A DNA stretch of 64,000 nt from Flabesymbios commensalis (Eukaryota; Annelida; Polychaeta; Terebellida; Flabelligeridae): the NCBI GenBank assembly GCA_964017125.1, contig OZ024912.1, positions 82,550,658-82,614,657 on the forward strand. The letters run 5' to 3'. The notes below the pieces were generated by a model. That model searched no databases and was not told where the DNA came from. It saw only the letters and a list, made by a program, of their open reading frames with translations. The position numbers and the translations under genes were made by a program. Of this stretch, positions 30,501 through 39,936 are shown in pieces. Each line of letters starts with the position of its first letter. Position 1 is the stretch's first letter.

Positions 30501-33500
30501 ACTGAATAACGGCATGGCTAATGTCTCACTTTTTACCATGCTAACTATAAATTGTTTTCTAAATTTCGACTATATCAAATCTTGAGATGTACCGTACCTA
30601 TTTTGTGTATTTTAAGTCGAAGAAAGAGCTAAATTACAATAGATTAGTAGATCCGAATATCTCATACATTCGGATCTACGAATCTATCAAATTTTGTTCT
30701 TTCTCCTTCACTTACATCTATCTCTGAAGAATATAGGGTAGAATATGCTGACGTCACATTCTAGCTCCAGGTCTATCTCGTAGTCCAGTAGGGCATCCAC
30801 TACTTCCTGTTGCTGTGAAATGATGGCGTCAAAAAGTGGTGTGCCAGTACAACTAGAGCATCTCTGTAGTAAGCTGACGGTTTCCGCCGGAGATAGATCG
30901 TCAAGCATCCCCCTCAGTACTGGCATGTCACCCTGCTTACACGCATCACGTAACCGATCCTCTATACTGAAAAAGACATAAATAAAAACCTTAGACCTTA
31001 CCACAACTAACATCTTTTTAATCTGTTTCTGATCTGTCGTCAGGTCCTCATAATTGACGACAAGATTTCCCTTTGACGACTTTTTGACGACAATGATATA
31101 TAGGCTTACCAATTTTTTTCTGGCACTTGCCAATTTCTAGTCGATTCATAAAATTGTTAGAAATCATTTCCATATATATATTTCATTGTTTCATTATTAA
31201 AAAAATGAGTTGTTTCAAAGTTGAAATGTATATTTAAATATCACTGGAAGCCACCTAATGTCTTCTATAAAAATAAAATTCACGGGTGCACATGGGGCAT
31301 GTGTTTTTGATGAATTATTCACATATAAGCTAAATTATCGTCAACCATACTTTCAGGTGAAATGGCATTATTACCAAAGTTTGTGCCTTGATTTTCATGC
31401 ACTGCAGGGGGAATGTATTTTGGTTGATGCGACTGGTGCACAATATGACCTGTCACACTGCGGCATAAATTATGTTACACAGGCTGACTGTACCTTGGAA
31501 AACAAATGTCTTAATTTCTGTTAGTGGTCAATAAAAATTATTTATGTTGAAAGGGAATATTTCACTGACACTGAAAGATGTATGAGCATCTATAAAGCAG
31601 TTACAAACAATTTGGTTAGATGGTTATTTAAAGATAAATGGTTTGGTGTCACATTGTGCACCGTCGTGTGACAATGAGCCATGGTCTTGCATCATCTAGG
31701 CATAACAGGTTTAACCCTTTCACCACTGAAGCCCGTTTTTATGTGCTGAATGCCATAGCATTGAGCACATAAAAACGGGCTTCAGTGGTGAAAGGGTTAA
31801 ACACCAACTAAAATCTAAATTACTATATCTGTTCTGGCTCTCTTCTTAATTGTTAGACTGTGCCCCTACACATGCTACATAGGCCTGGTGTCCCGGCACA
31901 AAACTAGTCATTATACTTTAAAGAAAAATCTTAATCTATTTAAAATTTTGTATGTACTGGATGTGGATTAGGCCAAAAAAAATATATGTTTGTTTCCGAT
32001 TTGTTGTCATTTTAACCAGTGGGTAGGTAGGGAATTTATTTTATTTTTTATTTTATTTTTTGTCACTTCAACCAATCGGTAGGTAAGAATTATTTTTTAT
32101 TTTATTTGGCGCCAAATTCACTTCCCTGCATGTCTTATCTGTACATTATATAATGATTTTTTGTTTTCTGGACATTTTTTGACCCCCCCTTTCCTTTTCG
32201 TAACGTTTTTTTAGTTACTTTGACTACAGCAAGTAAGTCATCCCTTAACTTATGAATTTCCTAAAAAAAAAAAAAAAAAAAAAAATTTTTTTTTTTTTTG
32301 GAAATCCATAAAATAAATTTGGGTCGCACATGTTTTGATAGGGTCGGTCGGAAATCGGAAACAAACAATATTTTTTTTAGGCTTTATTATAAGCATTAAA
32401 TGAGAAAAAGTTAGCTATTTTTTATTCATGTTTTTACCATAATTATGGCAAATTTAAATATTTTTGTCACATTGTACCCTAGGTCTACTGTCAAAACAGC
32501 ACTGTAAGAGCTGTTAGTTTACAAGCAGTACGGCTATTTGCACCACTGTTTATGAAGCAGTATGTGCATAATCAGATAATTTGAATCACGATTTGATAGA
32601 TGTAGGGAGTTCAAAAAATAAAGTGATTTTTTTACATCTACAATTAATTTCACACAAACCGGTAGACATACATCTGTCTTTCTCGGACAGTTATTTGCAA
32701 AACCGAAAAATGATCTTTTACAAAAAAATAGGCCTAGGCCTACCTGGGATTTGACAAGACCTTTGTGGTTGAATTTCTGAAATGTTCAACGTCCCTAATA
32801 GTTTACATGTTTGCATTCGCTACACATGGATATTTTTGGTAGGCTCGTGCTGGCTGGGCCAGGAACTAGGCCCAGATCTATACCTATTGTAGGGTAGGAA
32901 GGGAAGTGGGCAATGCAGGTACAGGGTCTAGGGTGCTATGAATGTGAGTCATCAGTGGCGGATCCAAACTGGAACAAGGCCAAAGTGGGGGGGGGGAGGG
33001 GGAGGTGCTGCAGACATGCATCCACCTCACCTTCCGAAGGCTATAGTTTGTGAATCAGTCCGGCGATAGAGGATGGTCCAAAATGAAAGTTAGCTTTTTG
33101 GTATCCAGTCAGTCAATTCTCAAGCAATTTTTATGAAATTTTGTAAACCCTATTTTCTAGTCATTTGGCATCAATCTTGAAAATTTCATAAAAAAATATT
33201 GTGTAGTTCAACAGTTTTAAAATCTTAGACCATTTGACATGTAGACTATATGTCTATTGATGACGCTCCTTTATAACATGTATAAACCCATTTACTTCAT
33301 TCCGGTTTATTCTCAGAATTGCATTACATGTCAAATGGTCTAGCTTTTGAAATGCTAAATTGAATTTCGTGAAATTCTCAGGCCAATCGGGGTTGTTGCC
33401 AAATGACTAACGTTATAGTCTTTGACTTTGAGTGAATACTCCAGCAGCCCTCCATTGTGGAGTATCAGGCTGCAGTGGGGGAAAAAGGCTGGCAGATCTA

Positions 33501-34626
33501 GTCGACCAGCTGACTCTTGAATGCTGCCACAGTTTTCGATTCTATGGCAGCTGCCGGAAGAGAATTCCAATCAGGGATAGTTCGATGCCAAAAAGAATTT
33601 TGTCCCAGTGTGGTGTTAGCTCTGATGTGTTTATAGGCCTGATTGTGCCCACCACGTGTTCTTCTATCTGCTGGGATTAAACGGTCATTGATAGGAATTT
33701 CAACTCACTCATACATAGTCTCCCTTAATTTAGGGGGACATGCCTTCAGGTTCCTCCGAAGGAAGCCCAGGGTGGAATTCGCTTTACTCGTAATTTTGTT
33801 AATGTGGGCCTCCCATTCCAGAGTCTCGCTAAGGCAAACACCAAGATATGGTGTTGATGAAACATTTTCTAATGTTTCACCTTTCAGGGTGTACTGGAAT
33901 TCCAGGTTTTTTATGTCGGCCTGGACACCCTCAGGACCGAGCATTTCGAGGGGTTGAAGCACATCCCCCATCGATCTGCCCAGTCCTGTAAGGAATTACC
34001 CCTGTAAGTATACTATAGATAATAATGGTTACAGAATTTCGTGACAATCGCTTGAGAATTGACTAAGTAGGCCTAGATACCGAGAAGCTAACTTTCATTT
34101 TGCCATTTTTGAATTTTGGACCATCCGCCAACAAGTCAAGACTAAAGTCGAGTAAACAGGGTAAAGACAGTGAAGTGGCCCAACCCTCCCCCCGGTTTAA
34201 TGTCCCAAACATCTTATTCTTAATTCTTATCTCTTACTAGTATTAGGCCTATTGCCCAACCCAAGGTACAAAAACTTATGGTAGCCATAGGCCGAAATTG
34301 CAATTAGGAACTAGCCGAAATCACAATAAATCGCGTGGGAGCCCTGTCAAAAGCAGCTAAATGGGCGATATTTGGATATCATCCCTCGGAATATGTGGGG
34401 AGGCATTCAGCTGAACAAAATCCAGCATTTTGACATTCAGCTCACTCAACTCTTCGACTTACATCGCACTATGAAACTGTACACCTGTCAATGTTTCGTC
34501 ACTTTCAACCGAATGTGGTGTCTTAGTTTTTGCCACTGCTTTATTTTCATCTGTCACTGAACAGTTGTCTGATTTTTCATCAGTTTCTCTTCGTATGTCA
34601 TCAGAAAAATCTGAAGATTCTGCCAT
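26772..34626 (-). CDS. fem1: Fem-1-like ankyrin protein, CRL2 substrate receptor family, four coding exons
   Basis: Minus-strand exons 34626-34463, 30966-30758, 29501-28549 and 27536-26772 join in compatible phases to a predicted 696 residues (FEM1A/B/C are 617-669). In order: an acidic, low-complexity N-terminus; about five ankyrin repeats (residues about 57-225, for example GASINHS.LHSSPLIYASE); a helical TPR-like region with LLGLLGAQCINKQQD and DENALRMQGLLVLESILGPS, diagnostic of FEM1; two ankyrin repeats near 555-615; and the VHL-box LTLKCLAARA...IPKVLEVFV near 631-661 that binds Elongin B/C. FEM1 proteins recruit C-degron substrates to the cullin-2 ligase. Sequence is divergent, with fewer N-terminal ankyrin repeats than the usual seven. 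The start (AAAATGGCA) is preceded by an in-frame ATG at 34692. It lies head to head with ddrgk1. Exon 1 is inferred from phase and the donor alone. Confidence 0.82.
27849..28112. mobile_element. TIR element in Fem-1-like intron 3
   Basis: Ends GTACAGTACTGCTCATATTG and its near complement flank the segment, with ATGGCCCTGGGGAAATTTC in both arms. Arms are about 42 bp; no coding capacity. The rest of the intron (27541-27848) shows nothing. Confidence 0.7.
28117..28210. mobile_element. Foldback-D element
   Basis: CCAAGCAAACACGAC opens it. TTAAACCAAT.CC and TTTAATGTTGGCCC pair with GGCCCAACATTAAA and GGCATTGGTTTAA. The right outer end is cut by the next element. Confidence 0.7.
28209..28520. mobile_element. 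TIR element with ATATGATGCA ends
   Basis: ATATGATGCACCACGCGGTA and its near complement at 28490-28520 bound it. Repeated GGGGTACC/GGTACCCC palindromes lie near both ends. It abuts Fem-1-like exon 3 with only about 28 bp between. Confidence 0.7.
28549..29501 (-). CDS. fem1: Fem-1-like coding exon 3 (ankyrin and TPR-like core)
   Basis: Acceptor GCTGTAG|GTTCAG, donor TGTAAG|GTGAGC, 953 nt. It encodes SALCLACACGDVGITG, further ankyrin repeats and the whole FEM1 helical region through LLKDGMCK. Frames on the other strand are shadows. Confidence 0.9.
29502..29814 (-). other. Intron with a decayed copy of the exon 3 edge
   Basis: At 29725-29772 the plus strand reads GCAGGCCAAACACAGAGCAG, matching the first 45 or so bases of exon 3 with the acceptor AG kept and an internal deletion of about 8 bases. 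Nothing else is recognised here. Confidence 0.6.
29815..30052. mobile_element. MITE-A copy
   Basis: TTAACCATTTAACCGCC to CCGGCGGTTAAAGGGTTAA, with the CACTTGAAGTTGTG hairpin at 29859-29903. It is very close in sequence to 86-320. Confidence 0.8.
30053..30757. other. Intronic stretch with small palindromes
   Basis: ACAGTAGATTCGAATCTACT at 30430-30452 is part of a perfect palindrome, and TAGATCCGAAT / ATTCGGATCTA at 30645-30677 forms a short hairpin. No gene is seen. Confidence 0.45.
30758..30966 (-). CDS. fem1: Fem-1-like coding exon 2 (first ankyrin repeats)
   Basis: Acceptor TGTCTTTTTCAG|TATAG. It encodes IEDRLRDACKQGDMPVLRG and GTPLFDAIISQQQEVVDAL. The donor GAAT|GTGACG is weak but is the one whose phase joins exon 3 (Cys codon split 1/2). 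Reading on past it gives sequence unlike any ankyrin repeat. Confidence 0.75.
31134..31710. other. Intronic stretch with an unassigned 88-codon frame
   Basis: ATG at 31258 opens 88 codons on the plus strand, ending GINYVTQADCTLENKCLNFC. The composition looks protein-like, but I recognise no family, promoter or splice signal, so I do not call a gene. Confidence 0.25.
31711..31800. mobile_element. 90-bp TTAA hairpin element
   Basis: TTAACCCTTTCACCACTGAA and its exact complement form arms of 37 bp without mismatch; the 16-base loop AATGCCATAGCATT is itself nearly self-complementary. TTAA lies at both ends. Confidence 0.85.
31970..32383. mobile_element. TIR element with GTTTGTTTCCGATTT arms
   Basis: Left AGGCCAAAAAAAATATATG, then TTTGTTTCCGATTT, with the complement at 32350-32383. 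The middle has two GGTAGGTA blocks and a long A/T palindrome at 32260-32300. Confidence 0.65.
32384..33070. other. Intronic stretch with a MITE-E left end
   Basis: CAGTGGCGGATCCAAAC at about 32954 followed by poly-G resembles a left end of MITE-E without a matching right end. No gene is seen. Confidence 0.4.
33071..34126. mobile_element. TIR element enclosing a LINE fragment
   Basis: Arms of about 100 bp start GGATGGTCCAAAAT and share AAAATGAAAGTTAGCTT and CAATTCTCAAGC. Between them, on the minus strand at 33355-33990, is a LINE RT 3' portion: YTLKGETLENVS, YLGVCLSETLEW, TLGFLRRNLKACP, then a shortened C-terminal part with AAAIESKTVAAFKSQL. No target duplication is obvious. Confidence 0.75.
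34463..34626 (-). CDS. fem1: Fem-1-like coding exon 1 (predicted)
   Basis: ATG at 34626 in context AAAATGGCA starts MAESSDFSDDIRRE, an acidic low-complexity stretch. The donor GAT|GTAAGT is consensus and leaves two bases, which combine with the first base of exon 2 to give Ile. This phase match over a 3.5 kb intron is the main evidence; FEM1 proteins normally start closer to the first ankyrin helix. Confidence 0.55.
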
Positions 34627-34813
34627 TTTGGAAATGTCAAACACACTGAAAGAAGTATTTCTAAAAGAAGAATTATAGCGAACCGATTGCATGTTCCATT
34701 TAGACTAGATGATTTCACGTGTCGTCACGATGCCGCATAGCAACGCGCAGAGGGCAAAGCGGCTTTTACACCTTTACACCCTTCGACTCACACAAAGCAC
34801 ACACATCGCCACC

Positions 34814-34942
34814 AATACAGGAAGGTTCGCCACAGGGAAGGTTCGTCACAAGAAGGTTCGCCACAGAATTGGAAGGTTCGCCACAGCTTTGCCTTGGTAG
34901 GTTCGCCACAAATGTCATAGGAAGGTTCGCCACAACGTTAGA
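34814..34942 (-). repeat. Left inverted array of TGTGGCGAACC
   Basis: Six copies of GGTTCGCCACA on the plus strand (one with T for C) are spaced 12-26 bp apart, beginning after AATACAGG at 34814. The array is mirrored at 45234-45388. It lies about 190-310 bp upstream of the Fem-1-like start. Confidence 0.8.
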
Positions 34943-35289
34943 GTGTAATATAAAATAAGTTACTACTGTTTATTGAAAGTGAAAATATATTTATTTCACT
35001 AAAGACAACAAAAACATTAAAAAATAAGACGTTATACAACAATTATACGGAGATATATACTATTAAAATAATGATAAAAAATATTTTTTAATTATAAATG
35101 TGCATACTTAAATAAGAAAAATGTTACTATAAAATCAATGTTTCACAAAATATTTAAAGCAATATTAAAATATAAAATTTCATAAAACTATTTCAAATTC
35201 CACCATACACTATACAATGACGATAGGCCTACAACGATAGGCCTATACAATGAAAATACAAAAAAATACAATGGCAAAAAAATAAAAAT

Positions 35290-35590
35290 ACAAAATTACA
35301 AGTGTTAATAAAAAGTTTAATAAGTCTGTGGTTACATTGTTGCCGAGCTTAAACGGGCACACTTCCTCAGCAATGTCTTGGCGTTTATATCTTGTTCCTG
35401 GTACTGGCGTCATAATGAAAAGTAAGCCCCTTGTAGGCGTCTGTAGGCCACACGTTGATACCGTTTTAGTTTTTCGTCCGACACCAACCTGCATGTCAAA
35501 GGCACCATCTGATGGAAGGAGCGTCGCACCACATAGAAGGTTGCATCGATGTACCATTTCTTGACCACTTCTGTGCAGGTGTGATGTGCT
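35290..35590 (-). pseudogene. MULE-type transposase fragment
   Basis: On the minus strand the text KKWYIDATFYVVRRSFHQM resembles the start of the Mutator-like DDE domain (W..DGTF...P..F.QL, where D is the first catalytic Asp). A frame change follows, then RKTKTV text. It is cut at about 35585 by the satellite block. Assignment is from motif memory only. Confidence 0.5.
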
Positions 35591-35829
35591 CAGGGTTCCC
35601 CCCAAAATTCATTCCCCCTGGGGTCGGTGCGCATGCGTGTTACTCGTGGTTACGGCAATGTTTACTTCCGGTCTAAGCCTGTGCTCAGCGTTCCCTCCTA
35701 TATTCATTCCTTACGTTGTTTTCAAACAGAACGGACCATTTTACCAGCTTATATCGCCTTTATTTTTATTCGAATCTTAACTGGTATATAGTCTTTAGAT
35801 CTACTAAGTCGGGAATCAATAAAATAAAG

Positions 35830-36015
35830 ATGGATCAACAAACAGAGCAAGTTCTATCTAATGCTATTGACGATGCTGAGAGTAAAGTTGAATTGGAAAG
35901 GATGGATGCCATTGCACAATATCTAGAAAGTGGTACCTATCCAGGCTGGTACAGCAAAAATCAGAGGAGGTCCATACGGAAATCGCTGGAGAAAGGACAG
36001 TGCGAGATGAAAGGT
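35830..36015 (+). CDS. Unassigned small open frame, possible first exon of a mobile-element gene
   Basis: ATGGATCAACAAACAG opens 62 codons in good context (AAGATGG). The product is acidic then basic, with YLESGTYPGWYSKNQRRSIR, and a possible donor AAAG|GTTAGG lies at the end. It is embedded in the GTTCCCCCC block. I do not recognise the family with confidence. Confidence 0.3.
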
Positions 36016-36996
36016 TAGGCCTAGACCTAGAATAATTGTTATTATTTTGTTATAAGCCACTGCCAGGTAGAGTAGGCTAACGTTAGGCCAGGACTAGACA
36101 AGGGCAGGCTAGCCTTATAGTTATAGGACTGAGTCTGAGTGTTCCCCCCAAAAATGGGATGATTTTTTATTTGTTTAGCCAGTCAATTTAAATCACAATA
36201 CACTGTATGGACTGAGTGTTCCCCCTAAAAAGACATGATTTTTTTTGAAAAAAAATAAAAAAAATTATTATTTATTTTTATTATTTTTATTCGCGTAGCC
36301 AGCCAATTTAAATCACAATACACTGTATGGACTGAGTGTTCCCCCCAAAATGACATGATTTTTTGAAAAAAAAATTATTATTTATTTTTATTATTTTTAT
36401 TTGTTTAGCCAGCCAATTTAAATCACAATACACTGTATGGACTGAGTGTTCCCCCCAAAATGACATGATTTTATGAAAAAAAATTGCAAAAAAGTATTAT
36501 TAATTTTTATTATTTTTATTTGTTTAACCAGCCAATTTATATCACAATACACTGTATGGACTGAGTGTTCCCCCCAATAAGACATGATTTTTGAAACAAA
36601 AATGATGACCTAATTTGTTTTTTAATATTTTTTTTTTTAATTCAGCCTATCAATAGGCCTATCACAATACACTATGTGGACTGAGTGTTCCCCCCAAAAT
36701 GACATGATTTTTTGAAAAAAAAAATTGAAAAAAATTATTATTTATTTTTATTATTTTTATTTGTTTAGCCAGCCAATTTAAATCACAATCCACTGTATGG
36801 ATTGAGTGTTCCCCCCAAAATGACATGATTTTTTTTAAAAAAAAATATTATTTATTTTTATTATTTTTCACAATACACTACATTTTTACAATACAATTGC
36901 TAATATTTGCTTGTAGGTGGCAGGTTGTGTTACAACACCCACGTGATATCAAAAATATCGTGTTCCAGCTTCACATCATCTTTGGCATCAAAATTC

Positions 36997-37280
36997 AACA
37001 AAAAACTACAAATCAATCACTAGGATGGTGTGCTGTATCTTACCGCACCACTTTGAGATTGTTATGTAGCCTTTATACACGTCAGTAAATACAAGTTCTT
37101 GAAGATGCAACAAGAAAATAGCAGCTGTGTGGGCATTTGTCAAACCATCAACAACAAACAGTGAAAAGAATATTATGGAAAAGTGTACTACCAAGACAAA
37201 ATACTCATCAATCACTTGGATGGTGTGCTGTATTAAATCACACCACTTAGGGATTGTTAGGTAGAATTGACAGCCAGCCA
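36997..37280. repeat. Direct duplication within the satellite block
   Basis: AATCACT.GGATGGTGTGCTGT, followed by CACCACTT..GATTGTTA.GTAG, occurs at 37012 and again at 37210. Confidence 0.6.
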
Positions 37281-39901
37281 AAGACAAGAAAAGGGGATGA
37301 CATGAATTTTTGAATGAAAGATCTTATCAAAATCACACACTACCTCAATATGACATGATTTTTTGAATAAAATGAAATACAAAAAAAAACATTTTTTAAT
37401 CTAAGTCTCTATCATACAGCTTGATGTGAAATGAATTTTTAAATAATATAGTTTATATCATACATCAGCTGGGCTATAACATACCTATAACACAGTCTAT
37501 AACATACCAGGGCTGAGTGTTCCCCCCCCCCTCAATATGACACAATTTGGTTAGTTTTCGAGATATTTTAAAGTGTGATACATTATTGGAATCGCTTATG
37601 CACCTAGTACTAGCCTATTTTTGTCATATTTTGATATCTGAAAAAATTTTATATAAAAAAGGGATTTTAATAAATCGCCAAAGTTGGTAAATCTTTTAAT
37701 AATTATAGCTTTGTCTATTTTCAAGATATTGTCAAGCCCGATATACCATCGGAATCGCTTACTCATCTAGTATTTGCTATTATTGTCATTAAGTGACAAG
37801 TGAAAAATAACTTATATAAAAAATGTTTTAAGTGGATAAAAACTTTAATACTCGGGTCACAGCGTTGGAATGCATATCAGGTTATAGTGGCCGGAAAATG
37901 CTTTCCAGTGATATAATTATTTTTACTGTACTTTGAAAACTTGTTCTGTTATTAATTTAAAACCATGTTTCAATGGGGTTTTCAATGCGAAATATTTATA
38001 TTATATGCGGTGCAGTTAACACCTAGCACACCCTTGGCTTTACAAGGTGCATTACACAACTAAATAGCCCTTGTTAGTGGGTAAGCGAGGTGTGCAAAAG
38101 CCAGCACAATACGAATTATTATCTCTGTCAATTTATGTGATATAAACATGAAATAAATATCTCCAGAAAGCTTATTAAATACTGAAAACAACGATATAAA
38201 TAATATTAAGATAGCACGAGAACTCGCAAAGTTACTTATTTAAAAAGGTAGGCGGGGTATAACAGTGTTACTGTTAGCGCCGCTGAGACAGATAGTTGGC
38301 GAGGTCTATATCAGACATTATAGCTGGGCTGAGTGTCCCCCCTTGGTGAGACATTAATTTTGAAATAGAACGAAGTAGGAAAAAATAGCTGGGCCAAGTG
38401 TTCCCCCATAGTATGACATGACTTTTGAAATAAAATGAATTAAAAAAACAGCTAGTCTATGACATACTAGCTGGGCACGGGGGAACTTTCAGAATACGAC
38501 ATACTAGCTGGGCTGAGTGTTCCCCCCTCAGTTCCCCCTTCAATATGACTTGAATTTTAAAATAAAAGGCATTAAAAAAATATTTAAAACTAGTATATAT
38601 ATGTGTTCACCCCTGGTATGACATGAATTTTGATATAAAATGAATTAAAAAAAGAGCTAGACCATGACATACTAGCTGGGCTGAGTGTTCCCCCCTCAGT
38701 TCCCCCTTCAATATGACTTGAATTTTAAAATAAAAGGCATTAAAAAAATATTTTAAACTAGTATATATATGTGTTCCCCCCTGGTATGACATGAATTTTG
38801 AAATAAAATGAATTAAAAAAAGAGCTAGTCCATGACATACTAGCTGGGCTGAGAGTTCCCCCCTCAGTTCCCCCCTCAATATGACTCGAATTTTGAAATA
38901 AAATGCATTAGAAAAAATATATAAAAATAGTATATATATGTGTTCCCCCCTGGTATGACATGAATTTTGAATTAAAATGAATTTAAAAAGAGCTAGTCTA
39001 TGACATACTAGCTGGGCTGAGTGTTCCCCCCTCAATATGACTTGAATTTTGAAATAAAATGCAATAATTTTTTTTTTTAAACTAGTCCTATTGACAGCCA
39101 AACATTTGTTTCCAATATAGGGATACAAAATAACTTAATGTATGTTATGTATCATATATTATGCATTCTATATTGTCTTCAATAGGGAAGGCAGGGGAAA
39201 TATATTAGCCAGAGGGGAACACTCAGCACAGCTGAAGGCGTAGGGGGAGGTGTGAACTCCAGCACTCAGCACAGCAAAGCATGACAGGTGGGGAACTATG
39301 AGCCTGGGGGGGAACTCTCAGAATATGAGTGACAGATACCAGCCGTTCCGCTCATGGTCGCGCATGCGCAGATGGGCGAAAGGGAAACTCTCGGCACGGG
39401 GGAACCTTCAGAATACGACACAGGCAATGCATAAAGAATCCATTGTAGAAAATAAAGCGTCATGTAGGCCTACAGTGTGGTAATCAAAGATCGAATGATT
39501 ATGAGAAAAATTGCCAGCACTTAAGTACCTACATCCGTGCAAGGTTGGTGTGTTAACAGTGACCCTACCATCACACCTCCTCCTTTGATGTTTGAACACC
39601 GCTAAAAAATATTCACGCTGACACCTGGTGATGCATAACACATCCATACGAACAATCATGGCTTTCACAAGTCGGGGTCTCCAGGGATGATCACTTCATA
39701 AATATTTTATATTTCTTAACGGTCGACTAGTCCTAGAGGGTACTTATAATATTAAACATCAGATATATTCTAAAAGATTTGCCTACTACAAGAGATACTG
39801 ATACTGTTATTGATTATAATCATAGAACTATAATATTATCTGCTGATAATAACGTTTTTCTGTCTGTTTCCCGTAAATTATGATGTAGGCGGATTAGTTG
39901 T

Positions 39902-39904
<3 letters not shown>

Positions 39905-39936
<32 letters not shown>

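Larger units (their letters stand above)
35588..39420. repeat. Satellite-like block built on GAGTGTTCCCCCC
   Basis: GCTGAGTGTTCCCCCC or close variants occur about 15 times on the plus strand. Two sub-arrays stand out: a unit of about 110-120 bp (36170-36860, with CAGCCAATTTAAATCACAAT and ACACTGTATGGACTGAGTG) and one of about 168 bp (38500-39070, with ATGACATACTAGCTGGGC). At 39205-39410 the motif appears inverted (GGGGGAACTCTCAG). The 173-codon minus-strand frame 38607-39128 is a translation of the repeat. Confidence 0.8.

Noticed and set aside
31258-31524. 88-codon frame starting at ATG
   Set aside because: Protein-like composition but no family, splice or promoter support; noted only as an intron feature.
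36120-36860. CRISPR-like spacing of repeats
   Set aside because: Units are tandem with homologous intervals, in an intron-bearing animal genome.
38607-39128. 173-codon minus-strand frame with YFKI.VILRGE repeats
   Set aside because: It is a translation of the 168-bp satellite unit.
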